NCBI GenBank assembly: GCA_963922205.1
Contig: CAWUHX010000097.1
Coordinates: forward strand, 558,001-622,000
Source of the DNA: Romanomermis culicivorax
Lineage: Eukaryota; Nematoda; Enoplea; Mermithida; Mermithidae
Length of the DNA stretch: 64,000 nucleotides
Direction of reading: 5' to 3'
The stretch's first letter is position 1; every line of letters begins with the position of its first letter. The notes beneath the pieces are model-generated. The model was not told where the DNA came from and ran no database searches. It saw only the letters and a list, made by a program, of their open reading frames with translations. Position numbers and translations under genes: made by a program. This document shows, one piece after another, positions 30,301-42,956 of the stretch.

Positions 30301-33300
30301 GAAACAGCTCAAATCGGTGGTGGTGGTGGGGTAGTGGAGGTGTAACGAATGCATCTTTTGTTGCGGATGATTTTTTCGAACTAGGTCAACCCAGTACCGT
30401 AAATATTAGGCGTTTTAATACCGAAGGTCGCGAGTACTCTGTGAACTTTCCTAATACCGAACATATGGATGATTTAAATGCTCAAATAGTGCCAATGTTT
30501 CAACGTATAGTAGAGCGAATTTCTGAGAATGTTGCTGATAATGCGTTTATAGGGTTTTCCTTTGACCATCCAGATTTGACGAAAGGTCGTGTTTTGATAC
30601 CTTTTAGACCAAAACATGCTTTAACTGGAGATTTGACTGTAAATACTCTTAATGCTGTTCTTCAATCAAATGAGCAAATAGAAATTGATAGCCGTCAAGC
30701 TACAATTCGTACGATTGTTGAAACACCACCTGAGGGTAGTGGTAAGCTAATTAAAATTACTTATGTAAGATTTTTATTTATTTATTTATTTATTTAAGGT
30801 ATTCACAATGCTCATCAATATTTAAAACATAATGATTTTCTAAAAGATAAACGCTGTATCATTCAAATCAACAACACGGATGATTTATGTTTTGCTAGAG
30901 CTCTAGTTGTTGCTAGAGCTTACATTTATAAAAAAGATAAGAATGCTGAGCACAAATGGGAAAGTATTCGAAAGTCTGACAAGTCACATCTGCTGCAAAC
31001 AAAGGTTGCTAAAGAACTGATGACCTTAGCAGGTTTAGCTAATCATCAAGGAGCTTGCGGTTTTCATCAGTGGGAACAATTGCAAACTGTTTTATTACCC
31101 GGTTATCAAATCAAAGTTTTTAGCAAAGAATGCTTTAAGGATTTGATATTTAGAGGTTAGAGTTTTTTATTTGTCTGTTATTGTGTACGTATTTAGAGTT
31201 TTAAGGACCTGAAGCAACACATGTTTTGAATATTTACCACCATAATAATCATTACTCCGTCATTACAAAGATGCTTGGATTTTTTGACCGCGGCTACTTT
31301 TGTCCTCATTGCGATCTGGCCTACAACAACAAAATGGAACACAGATGCAGAAACGTTTGTCCTCTGTGTTACAATACACCCCCATGTAAAAACGATAAGT
31401 GTTTTGCTCGACACAAGCTTGTTTTTACTCAAAGATGTCAATCGAAACATCAAAAAACAGGGGTATCTATTTGCGATCGTTTCAGAGTGTGCGAACAATG
31501 TGATACACTGGTTCGACGAGCACATTCTAATCCTCATAATTGCGGTTATTTTGAATGCAAAACATGCAAGAAAAGCGTACCTAAAAAAGGTATTAGATAT
31601 GGTGTAATTATTTTATTTTATTTTATTTTATATGAAAATTTTTATTTTAGATCATTTATGTTTTATGCAACCTGTTGGTAGCGAGCAAATTGAAGAGGAA
31701 GAAGATATATTTGAAACAAATGTTGATGAGGATGAGTGTCTAGATGATAATGAAACAGGAATTACCGATAAATGTCCTGTTAATCAAAAATTTGTTTTTT
31801 ATGATTTTGAGACTACACAGGAAAAAATTCTACGACAAAGGGAATTAGGGGATGTGTTCGAACATGAACCAAATTTATGTGTTGTCCATACTGTATGCGA
31901 TCAGTGTCGTCAAAACGAGGGAAATTTTTGCTGCAATACATGCGGTCAACGCGAACGTATTTTCAAAGGATCTACATGTCTAAATGATTTCTGTGAATAC
32001 CTTTTTGCAAAAGGTATGAAAAACATTACTGCAATAGCGCATAATTCTCGAGGATTCGATGGACAATTTATAATGCAGTTTTTGTATCGTAATGGACATC
32101 ATAAACTACATATCATTAATAAGGGTGAATTAGTAAATTGTTTACAGTTTTTCATTTTCATCTATTTATTTATTTTTAGGTTTAGAGTTGATGTGTATCA
32201 AAGTAGGGTCGATAAAAATTATTGATTCTCTGAACTTTCTTCCGATGCCTTTGGCGGCTTTACCGAAAACATTTGGAATAAGTGAAATATGTAAAAGATA
32301 TTTCCCTCATTTCTTTAATAGAAAAGAAAATTACGGATATATTGGCTCATATCCATCACCCAACATGTACGGTTACAATGCTATGAAACCTGCGGCTCGT
32401 GCCACGTTTCTGGAGTGGTATAATCGAAAGCTTGAAGCAGTAAGTTTGCAAAAGTATAAAGTTTTGCATTTAAATGCATCATTGTTTAGGGTTGTCAATT
32501 TAATTTTGATAATGAGTTAATTGACTACTGTCGTAGCAATGTGCAAGTTTTACGACAATGTTGTATGAAATTTCGCAATATTTTTATGGAAGAAACAAAT
32601 GTCGATCCTTTTGAAAATTCAATAACCATTGCTAGTGCTTGCAACTTAGTTTTCCGACGTTTATTTTTGAAGCCAGATACTATTGGTGTAATACCATACA
32701 AAGGTTATGGTAAAGAAGAAAGACAATCTGTTATAGCCTTAAAATGGTTGAAGTGGTTAGTCCATAAAAATGAAAAACTGTATATTCGACATAAACTTAA
32801 TGGTGGCGAAGTTCAAATTGGAAGATACAGAGTTGATGGTTTATCAGGTAATTTTGTTCAAATTTTTGAAATTTTAATATCTATATGTTTGCTCATTAAG
32901 ACATGACAATTTATGAATTTCACGGTTGTTATTGGCATGGTTGCCCTAAATGTATGAAAAATAGATATCAATTAACAGCCGATAATAATACAAAAGCAGT
33001 CGATGCATATGAGCGCACTTTTAACCGGGTTATGGAACTTCAATCACTCGGTTATAGTGTAATTGAAATGTGGGAGTGCGAACTTTTACAACAACTTCAC
33101 TCAGATCCCGAAATGAAAACATTTTTTGATACAGTCAAAATACCGGAACCTATAAATCCTCGAGAAGGTAAAATCTTGAATTGTTCTTTTTTATTTTGTC
33201 AAAAGTTTTCTTGTTTTAGCTTTCTTTGGCGGTCGCACTAATGCTGTAAAACTGTATCATAAAATTAAGTACAATGAAGATGGTACACCTGCAGAAAAGA

Positions 33301-34787
33301 TCAATTATGTAGATGTATGCAGTTTATACCCGTTTGTCAACAAATACAGGAAATACCCTACAGGTCATCCAAAAATCTTTACTGAAGATTTTGAAGAGGT
33401 CAGTTCAATGTCACAACCTTATGAGGGGTTAATCAAGTGTACGGTTTTACCGCCTCCCAAACTCTTACATCCTGTTTTACCGTATCGACATGGTGGTAAA
33501 TTATTGTTTCCTTTATGCAAAACTTGCACGCATGATTCACAAAAGACCACATGCGTGCATAACGACCAAGACAGAGCATTAGATGGTACATGGGTTATGA
33601 TAGAATTATATAAAGCCTTAGAGAAGGGATATAAGGTATATTGTTACGGTAATGGTTCTTTTTCTATGTATATTATTTTTGTTTCAGATCCTCAAGATTT
33701 TCGAGGTTTGGCATTATGATAATATTGAGCAATATCATCCAACCAAAAACCCCACTGGTGGTTTATTTACTCAATACGTCAATACCTTTATGAAAATGAA
33801 ACTAGTAAATTTTATATTATGTAAATGTGACAGAATTTGATTGTAATTTTTATAGGAGAGTGAAGGCTATCCTGCTAAAGCTCAGACAGATGAGCAAAAA
33901 CGTGAATACGAAATGGAGGTCTACAATCGTGAGAATATTTCATTGGATTCTTCAAAAATTTTAAAAAATCCTGGGAAGAGGGCTTTGGCTAAATTAATGC
34001 TAAATTCTTTCTGGGGAAAAGTAACTATGCATAGTTTTTTGTATTTCATTTAATTATTTTTATGCTTTTTTAGTTTGGTCAACGAAACAATATGGATAAG
34101 ACTGTTATCCACAATGCACCCAAAGAATATTTTGAACTTGTGATGAATGTCGCCAACATTATTAAGAATGTTAGACTAATCAATGAACAATTGGTGTCAA
34201 CAACATATTGTCAACATGATGATTTTGCCGAAGTCATGGGAAATACTAACGCTGTTATTGCAGCTTATATAACGGCTCAAGCTCGATTAAAGTTATATTC
34301 TTACATTGAGCGATTAAAAAGTCGAGTATTGTATTTTGACACGGATAGTATTATTTACCTGTCAACAGTTGACAAACAACAATATCAAGTACCCACTGGT
34401 TGGTGTCTTGGTGAAATGACTGACGAGTTACGTGAATATGGTTCTGGATCTTACATTACCAAATTTGTAAGTGGAGGTCCTAAAATTTACGCCTACAGGT
34501 TGTACAGTCCCTCTACAGACCAATACCGTCACGTAATCAAAGTCCGCGGTATCACTTTGTCATCAGATACTATGAAAAAAGTTAATTTTTATTCGCTTCG
34601 TCGAATGGTTTTTGCTTTTGTAAAAAACAATGGAAAAGAAGAAGTAGATGTACATAGTCTCCGTATAGAGCGTCAGCAAGATCATAAAGTTGTTACTCGT
34701 AAATCTTTGAAAAAGTTTCGTATAGTATATGATAAACGTATTTTGAAACGTAATTTTTGTACATTTCCTTATGGTTGGACTAAATAA
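30288..34787 (+). CDS. Maverick protein-primed family-B DNA polymerase (11 exons)
   Basis: Exons: 30288-30741, 30799-31155, 31206-31589, 31651-32124, 32180-32439, 32490-32847, 32901-33167, 33220-33635, 33688-33804, 33856-34020 and 34074-34787. All ten introns are GT-AG and 50-61 nt long. The sum is 3,966 nt in frame, about 1,320 residues, normal for Polinton PolB. Cys-rich finger-like motifs lie in exon 3. Exo I is FYDFETT and Exo II AHNSRGFDGQF (exon 4). Motif A is DVCSLYPFVN (exon 8). Motif B is KLMLNSFWGKFGQ across exons 10-11. Motif C is YFDTDSI. All catalytic acids are present. The true start is unclear: no ATG before 30465 in this frame, which follows the acidic ORF. Confidence 0.9.
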
Positions 34788-34800
34788 TTTTTACAATAAA

Positions 34801-35341
34801 GTAGAATGTTGCATCGAATTAAAAATTTTTCTTTTTGATATGTAAAGATTTTTTCTTTTTTCTACATGCTTTTTACGACTATTTTTTGATCATTTTTATA
34901 AAAGACCTTCTTGGTCATTTTTGGCAGAACATCAAACTTTATACGCATGCACCCGTAAGGATAATGTTTCATCGCGTAATGACTTTCCCGAGAATTTACT
35001 CATTAAACAGACCATTACTGACCAATTTGACCGTTTGAGATTGACTTGAACGATCGTTCAGGAATGGGGCCTCCGAGCATATTTACGCCTGCAGGTGGCG
35101 CCCTTTTGTCAAAGGGGGTCCAGGGGCGCAAATTTTTGAAAGGCTTCTTCTGCCCACGGGAGAAGCCATTTTTACACACGATCGCTTTTTATTTCTTTTC
35201 ATATTTTGCTCATTTTATGTTTTCCTTTTTCATCTACAGTAACACATCTATTACCCTAATTCCTCTATTACCATAATAGAAAAATTTACCATAATTCTAC
35301 TATTACGGTAACTTAAGAACATGCATTCTTAACCGTACGTC
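34801..35341 (-). repeat. Extra tandem partial copy of the TIR inner block (right side)
   Basis: This segment repeats, in direct orientation and with moderate divergence, about 540 bp of the adjacent right TIR: ACATGCTTTTTACGAC, GGCAGAACATCAAACTTTAT, CCTGCAGGTGGC, a Lys/Phe-type AT stretch and ATTCTACTATTACGGTAAC. Its left edge (GTAGAATGTTGCAT...AATTAAAAATTTTT) matches the inner edge of the left TIR at about 17292-17340. The duplication therefore arose inside the right TIR. Confidence 0.8.
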
Positions 35342-36125
35342 AACTCTCCAAATTTTCTACACGCTTTTTACGACCAGCTCCTTTGGTCATCTTTCTATAA
35401 AAGACCTTATTTGTCTACATGCTTTTTACGGCCAGCTCGCTCTGGTCATTTTTATAAAAGACCTTCTTGGTCTTTTTTGGCAGAACATCAAACTTTATAT
35501 GCATGCACCCGTAAGGATAATGTTTCATCGCTTAATGACTCTCCCCATATTTTACTCATTAAACAGACCATTACTGACCAGATTGACCATTCTGACATTT
35601 GTTGACTTGAACGATCGTTCAGAAAATGGGACCTCCGAAATATATTTACACCTGCAGGTGGCACCCTTTTGACAAAGGGGGTCCGGGGTGCAAATTTTTG
35701 AGGGCTTCCTCTTCCCAGAGGGGAAGCCGTTTTTACACACAATCTCTTTTTATTTCTTTTCCATTTTTTTGTTCATTTTAGTTTTCCTTTTTGCGTTCAT
35801 CATTGATTTTCCTTTTCTACCCACAGTAACACATTTATTACCATAATCGAAAAATTACCGTAATTCTACTATTACGGTAACTCTAGAACATACATTCTTA
35901 ACCGTACGACCTATAAATCGACCGTATATGTTTACTGTACGACCTATAAATCGACGAAGAAATTGACCGTATATGTTTACTGTACGACCTGTAAATCCGC
36001 CAAAAGCCAATCGTATATGTTTACTGTACGACCTATAAATCGGCCAAAAGTGACAAATTATAGGTCGTACACAAAAGATAGGAGTATCCTTAAGCGTACG
36101 ACCTATACGGTCCGGCCTTACTACT
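35342..36125 (-). repeat. Maverick right terminal inverted repeat
   Basis: This is the mirror of 16508-17291, including the GTACGACCTATA iterons (five in the outer 250 bp, with one inverted) and the CACCTGCAGGTG palindrome near 35651. The outer end TTACTACT at 36125 abuts the ATCGAC duplication. Confidence 0.92.
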
Positions 36126-36131
36126 ATCGAC
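36126..36131. repeat. Maverick target-site duplication, right copy (ATCGAC)
   Basis: Identical to 16502-16507 and directly outside the right terminal repeat. Confidence 0.9.
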
Positions 36132-37330
36132 AAAAAATGCTAACTAAGTCGATAAATTTCAATTTTCAAATTCTTGATCAACCAGAGTTGGCCTTTTTCC
36201 GAATTTTAGGTTTCGGATTTTTTAGGTTTTAGTACTAAAGTATTGGGCGTGGATATAAATATAAAAACAAAGTACTGCAAGCTTCTGAAGCAATCGGTAT
36301 TCAAAATGGAACACTTTCTGTCTGTAAATTCGGATCATATATATGTGCCGGGTTGTTCATCGTTACTTCTGCTTCATTGCCCTTGCATAGATTGTCTGCT
36401 TTAGCTGGATATCGAACGCGGTTCCCTGGTCTGAATGACGTCGACTTGTTTCCTACGATCAGAGACTTTCAACTTGTTGCTCTGTTAGAAATTCATCTCA
36501 GCATCAAACTTTTCTGGAGACGAATTCCTTCATCCAATCCGTTCAGTTGAGACTACTTCTGATTCGCTGTAAGCGTTTTACATATTGCTCGACTTTTGAG
36601 TACTCATCTCACTTGCAATATTAGTGCTCCCTGCAGTGTGCTTCATGAAGATCTGCGAGTAGCAGCGTATCTGCGAATAATAGCATGAAGATCTGCGAGT
36701 AGCAGCATCATAATAGATGTTCAAAAGAGTTTATTTATTGTGCAATCCTTTATCCGAAGTCGACTCAAATATCCTTTAAAGCGAGGATGACTCGGCTGCT
36801 ATAAATGAACTCCTTCACCACCTTCGGTTTCAATATTAACCATATTCATGCATGGCATGCCAGCTAAGTCAGTCATGGTGTCTTATTTTTACTTTCAGAA
36901 ATTCATTCCAAATAGGTTGAGCTTCCAGAAATTGCTGCAGTAAATGTTGTTCAACAAAAGAATAGACTATTAGCCTCATATGGTGATTCAAGCATCTGAC
37001 GATCGATGATTGATCGAAGTAACACAAGTACTCCACCGGCAGAGGATACTATTCTATTAAGGTAAGAATCAACAATGCGAGAACAGTCCCTTTGATTGTC
37101 CAGAAGAAGGATGTGCTAAATCTTCCTTCAAACATGGTAATTTACTCAGACATCTGCTCCACAAAGAGTCCGCTTGAGAGACAATGCATATAGCAGAAAG
37201 CTTGAAGCAGTCTGTTTGAGGGAATTGAAATCTATTAACTAAAATATCAGTTTTTTGTAGATTCAGCCCACTAGCATATACTAGCATACTAGTACATGAA
37301 GTTTCGTAATTTTTCATCAACTAGAAGACA
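36132..37330. other. Host intergenic DNA, no gene recognised
   Basis: AT-rich sequence with only short random frames. A short duplicated phrase ATGAAGATCTGCGAGTAGCAGC occurs at about 36646 and 36686. Nothing else is supported. Confidence 0.5.
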
Positions 37331-38300
37331 TAAGGAAACTTTCGGTCCTTATGAGTTATAGCAGTAGACAGTCATTTATGCGCAGAAAAACAGTTTTTTC
37401 ATTCCTTTTACGGTCTAATTTTGACATTTTAAAACTTCCTGAAGAGTGTAAAATGCAGAACAGGGAAAACATTTTTGTATCAAATTATAGAGTACATTCC
37501 GCATCTGATGAATGCTTAACCATAAAGTTGCTTCATGCCTGTGCTGAGGCATTTTGAGTCTCGTAAATAGACAAAAAAGCTAAAAAATGCGAGAATTCCC
37601 AACTTTGGGAACTGTAGGTATCTTTTTTTTATGTAAGATCATCTTAATATTCAGCATACGAAAGTCGTTCAAATGTATCATTTTTGAAATTTATGAAGTT
37701 GTGATTCTCAAAAAATAGAGGTTACAATTGTCAGAAAACTCAATTATAAGATGGTATTCGAACTTCAAGTCGTGCGACCCCCTAGCAGTACATAAATTTT
37801 CGTAATTTTTTGTCAGCAGGTAGAAGATATCGTAAACTATCTACTGCATTGGGGAATTTTTGTTGCTTTTGAGCTTTAGCAGTAGATATTGCAACTTGTA
37901 AAAAAATTGTTATTTTTGATCTCAAAATTTGATGTTTAGAGCACTGTTGTATTCTTAATACGCATTTGACGCTAATAAATCTTACAGTAAATTGTAGCCC
38001 ATTCATTCGGTTAATCAGGGGTAAATTTATAGAACACGATGTCCGATGCACCAAAACCTGCAAGTGTTGAAAGCAGTGTACGTTAAAAATCGAAAAAATC
38101 GGAAATTTTCATTTTTTGTCTTACTGTAGCTACGCGAGTTTTGACTTTCAGACGAAATTAATATCGCTTTCGTTTCTAACGCATCAAGTTACACCAAATA
38201 TGTGATTTTCGGGTGGGGTTAATTTTTTACTTATGACAAGAAAGTTGAATCCTACCAGAAGTCTTGTCTTAATCCAATCTGTACATAAAATTTCAAGAAA
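37330..38300 (+). repeat. Dispersed repeat family R1, copy 2 (long)
   Basis: This shares a colinear series of phrases with 39595-41400: TTAGCAGTAGATAT, GCGAGAATTCC...CTTTGG, TTTTTTATGYAAGAT, GAAACTTRTTCWAATG, ATTATCAGAAAA, TAAATTTATAGAACACGATGTC and GCGAGTTTTGACTTTCAGAC. The CAGTAGAYAT block also recurs within the copy at roughly 480-bp spacing, so the unit itself seems tandem. There is no coding frame. The type of mobile element is unknown. Confidence 0.55.
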
Positions 38301-38429
38301 AACCAAGTTTTTTTGATCAAAAATCAAACTTAGTCGGCAAAAATAGTTAACAGTTTTTTTGTAAATTTACCCCCTAGCACTACATCAAGTTTTGTCATTT
38401 TATGCAGACATCTAGAGGCGGAATGACGG

Positions 38430-39500
38430 AAGGTGGGCTAGGGGCAAATAGCAGGCTAAAGTGTGGGGTAAAATCGCGGGCCAAAACAAGGGGAAAAATT
38501 GGAGCTAAATGGCACCCTACGACATAGTCCTGCATAGTGGTGGTCTAAGGCACAAAGAAAATATTCTTTCAAGAACTTATTGATGGATTTACTGCAATAC
38601 ATAGATCTTCTAGACGAGGTGGTTGATGAAGATTGGGAAGAAGAAGATCAAGATGATACACCTTAACTTGAAAAGATTCGTCCCACGTCAAGTTCAAATT
38701 AAGATATGGATTAGGAAAAAAGGATTGATTTTGTTTTCCACCGACTAGCACACTGTGCCACAGAAATAATGCATCAAACCCTGCAAGCTAGAGTACTTGA
38801 GTTCTGATCATCAAGAAGTTAATCTTTTGTATTTTTCTGTTGTTACACAAGGCATCCAACTGTGTCTGAGCTGCAGTTATCTGCAGTGCAGACCCTTGTT
38901 TATTGGCGTCGATTTTGCATATTTAAAGATCATACACTACATACGACGATAATCATCGATATCCTAATTTATACTCGCCTTTTTGGCGAACGGAACGGAA
39001 TGTAATCCACACAACATTACCGAACAAAAGGGAAATTTTCGTGCCGTTCGGTTGGAGGTTATCGTCGGTCATTTTCTAGAAAATTGCAGTTGTCCTTTCC
39101 GATCGAAAGTAGATTTTCAGGCTAAACGTTTCAAGCTGTTGGCGATCGGTTCCGTTCCGTTCCGCCGAAAAAAGCAAGTATAAATGACCCTTAACACTAT
39201 TCACACCATGCACATTCTGTCGAGACTGTGAAAAACACTTTAACCCAGCATGTGAACACATATTTTCCCTGCCCGTCACTAGCTGACTCTGCCCTGCCTT
39301 TCTTTCCATCATACGGTGATATGGCAATTTTGGGCCTAAACGGTGGGCTACTGCTCGGTTAAATGGCGAGATAAATCGAGAGGCTAAATCGTGGGGCAAA
39401 TGGCGAGCTAAAGTCTGGGGAAAATTCGCAGGGCAAATCTTGGGGCAATTGGTGGGTTAAATTTCGAAGGTTGAATTGCGGGCTAAATAGCGAATAGTTA
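38430..39500. repeat. Degenerate GGCTAAAT-type micro-repeat clusters
   Basis: Near 38440-38520 and 39350-39500 the phrase GG(G/C)(C/T)(A/T)AAAT(G/C)G recurs every 12-20 bp (for example GGGCTAAATGG, GAGCTAAAG, GGGCAAATC). The space between holds no recognisable gene. A word GTTCCGTTCCGTTCCG lies at about 39150. Confidence 0.45.
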
Positions 39501-39594
39501 GCGCACCATTTAGCCCTAGTCTGTCTCTAGCCTGTCCTTCCTTTCGTCATTCGGGCCTAAGAGACATCATGGACTACCAACTGCACAGACAGGT

Positions 39595-41400
39595 CATTGG
39601 TCTTTTTGAGCCTTAGCAGTAGATATAGCAATTTATTCGGCAAAAAACAGCTTTTAACCATCTCTACCGCTTCTTTAGAGTGCGAAAATTCCATACTTTG
39701 GTTTACTGTAGCTATGCGAATCTTATTTTTTATGCAAGATGAGCATTACCTCAATATTATACATACGAAACTTGTTCTAATGTCATATTTCTGAAATGCA
39801 TCAAGTAATCAAGGGAGGTCGCAATTATCAGAAAATGCAATTGTAAAATAGTATTCTTACTTAAAGTCCTGCGACTCTCAAGTAGCACATGGCAAGCCAT
39901 TTACTGAATCGGGAAATTTTTCGTGCTTCTGAGCTTTAGCAGTACATGTGGTGATTTTTATGGAACATTTGCAATTTTTGTTTTCCAAATTCGTTGTTTA
40001 GAACACTGCTGTATTCTTGAAAACACTTTACACTGAAGCCTTATTCAGAAGTGAAATCGCCGATTGTCGCCTATTCTTAGGATTCAATTTGCGACAATCG
40101 GCGACAGTCCACGAGTCTATTATCTGTTTATCATAAAATGCTTCCAAATAATGAATCTGGAAATCAAATACTATTTAATGTTTTCAGCATTTTCTGCCTA
40201 GCCGTATGTCATTTGGAACTGAAAATTTGTGATAACACTCAACTAATACTCAGAAACTTTTTCAGTGGAAAATTCTACAGTAAAATCTTGATGTACAGGA
40301 TATTCAAGTCACTTAATATTTGTGTCATTTTTCATTTTAGAAGAATTTTATAAAAAAACAGACTATAAGGAATGAAACGGCAATCTGCAAATCGTAGGAT
40401 AATCCTAGGAATCGGCGACAGACGGCGACACAACGACAGTCGGCGACACTTGCCGATTTATAAAATTTTATTAATCATTCGGGGGATCGAGAATGTTATT
40501 TTATCCAGTATGCGGGGAATCGGGACGTTCTGGTAATAGGGACTAATGCATTGTTCGGGAGAAACGGAAATTTTATTAATCATTCAAGGAATCGGTACTT
40601 TCGGGGAATAGGGGCTTTCGGGAAAATGGGATATTCGGGGACAATGGATGTTCGGGAAATTAGGACATAATCAAAAAACAACAACAGTTTTGGGAAAACG
40701 AGTAAAGACATTTCCCTCACAAAAAACAAAATAAGGTCGCATCTAAAAATAACCAAACAAAATTTTCTTCCCACACAGGTGGATTGTGTAAACATGCAAA
40801 CTCTGTTTTCTTAGGGTTCATATTCTTTAGGCACAGCTAAAAATGACCTTGTGAGGCCTCCAGCAATTTTGTATTCCTATGCTTAGCATGCAAAAAATCA
40901 GCTACAGTCCTGAAAAATAGAACAGTGTTTATTTCTCGAATTTCATCCCCGATTCATAGAATTGAAACCGGTGACAATCGCCGATTGTCGCTGATTTTCG
41001 GCGACAAAAATCCAAGGATTTTTTCGCTTCTGGATTGGTGGAATCGGAAACCGTCGCCGATGAAATTCCCACGGAATCGGTGACATCGGCGACAAAAATC
41101 TTAGAATTTTTTCACTTCTGAATTGAGCTTAATAAATCCTAAGGTAAACCGTACCCCATCTATTCGCCTCATATTGGGTAAATTTATAGAACACGATGTC
41201 TGACGCACCTAAACCTGCGTAAGTCGAAAGGGTTGTGCGCCAAAATCGAAAAAATCGATGATTTTCGTCTTCTTGAATCTATGCGAGTTTTGACTTTCAG
41301 ACAAATGATGACTATCATATTCGTTCCAAATTACAACAAACATGTGATTTTCAGGTGAGACTAATTTTTTATTTATCACAACTCTCTGTATGAGAAAGCG
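39595..41400 (+). repeat. Dispersed repeat family R1, copy 3, interrupted by a GGCGACA-rich insertion
   Basis: The colinear match to copy 2 is split by about 40040-41110. That insert carries repeated (A/T)TCGGCGACA and its complement TGTCGCCGA near 40050-40100, 40400-40450 and 40960-41100, and GGGAATCGGGA-type words at 40470-40640. The insert ends resemble each other in inverted orientation, so it may be a separate non-autonomous element that landed inside R1. Confidence 0.5.
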
Positions 41401-42955
41401 AATTTTCTCAGAAAGTGTGTCATAATTTTCCAAATTTGACCTCATATTCGAACATATACAAATCCCTTTCGTTTTGTTATCATTGCGCTTGATTGCACTC
41501 CATTCCTTTTGTGGGATTTCCAAAAGCGACTACGAAATTGTAAATGCATAGCCAATCAATGCGACTTTTTCTCGTCTCAGCTCCAAACGACAAGCGTAAT
41601 TCGATAAGGCACGGACATTAGGACAATCGATTATTTGCTTACGGATAGGTGCCCTAAAACGATACCGTTGAGCGTTACATGTTTATGTGTTGTTGTATAA
41701 CTAAATTTCATGATAATTTTAAAGTGCATTTATTTTTCAGTGGTATATCCTGCCCGACTAGAATTACACTAAATTGCTTTCATTCAAGGTTACAGTGTTG
41801 ATTTTTTCAAAAATTGGAATCGTTTCTATTTGTCCTATTTCGAGCAACGCTCGAAATGCAAAAATATGACTTGCGTTTCGTACGCTGCAACCGGGAATTT
41901 TATGCGGCGGTGGTTGCCTACAACATTGAATTACGCCTGGGTATATTCTCTCTCTAGCCCGGTTCGCATGTGTATGTTTCTAATGGACCGATCGATAACA
42001 CACGTGATTTCGTCAGCATCATTGTTGTTTCTAGTAGCGCCGCCGTAATAGTGAATGGAAATTGGTTTTTCCCCTATTGTTTGTTGCGTAAAAAATCGTC
42101 CGATATTGCAATTTACGTTAAATTGATAATTATACGATTATGAGAAGTAGATTTTCTGTTCATTTTAGCTTTCTGGTTCGTTTTTAGTGTTGGATTCCGC
42201 CAATTTATTCCGTAGTTGTTTTTAAAATTTTAGTTATGCAAAATGATAACCGGCGCTAATTGTTGGGATTTTTATTGATTTTCAATTCTCATTTCTTACG
42301 GTTTACCTGATTTGGATTTGAGAAAATTCGACGATTTTAGTGCATTTGCTCTCGAAATTAATTGACGTTAGTGGATATTTCCTATTCGAGAGGAATTTAC
42401 GTGACGGATTTCATTCTACGAATCATCGCTGCCATCCGTGAGTTAAAATGAATTTTCTGGAACCTCGAATATTGGTTCTGGCGACAGGGCTACTCCTTAT
42501 TTTCTTTCGCAAATTATAGAACGTACCAGCGACCAAAGTTGAATTGTTGACCATCTGTGCGAATGGATTTCGTGTTTTTTGATTTAGATCTTCTGGAAAC
42601 TTGAATGCCATGCTATTTTCTATGTTTTCCGTGCATGATTGTAGCAGCTAAACTGAGATAAGATCATGCGAACTTACCAGGCATTATGCTGTTGAAATTT
42701 CAGGTTCTATCGTTGTTCTTATAGGATTCAATGTTGGTCTCTCATATTTTAATCATTCTGACCTGAAATTTTTACGTAATTTTTTTTATGTTTTGGAAGA
42801 CATTCCTCCTCAACAGATTTTGGATTGATCAGATATATATTTCTACCCTTGAGACCTTCCATGGGTGGGTTAGATGTTCTTACTGGTTGGCGTTAGAGAA
42901 ACCAATTTTTGGTTGTTGCTTCGCTGAAATTTACCTGAAATGGTGCTTTCTTTCA
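41400..42955. other. Host intergenic DNA, no gene recognised
   Basis: Only short frames without family resemblance. AT-rich sequence with ordinary composition. Confidence 0.5.
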
Positions 42956-42956
42956 T

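Larger units (their letters stand above)
16508..36125. mobile_element. Maverick/Polinton DNA transposon, full length, 19,618 bp
   Basis: The ends are fixed by sequence. AGTAGTAAGGCCGGACC starts at 16508 and its reverse complement ends at 36125. The six bases outside each end are identical (ATCGAC at 16502-16507 and 36126-36131), matching the 6-bp target duplication known for Polintons. Long terminal inverted repeats of about 784 bp enclose the whole core gene set: family-B DNA polymerase, chromodomain integrase, adenain-type protease, packaging ATPase, major capsid protein and penton. The identical duplication and near-identical repeats suggest a young insertion, although some genes carry breaks. 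All structural genes are on the minus strand and the polymerase is on the plus strand, with a divergent control region at 29.2-30.0 kb. Confidence 0.96.
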
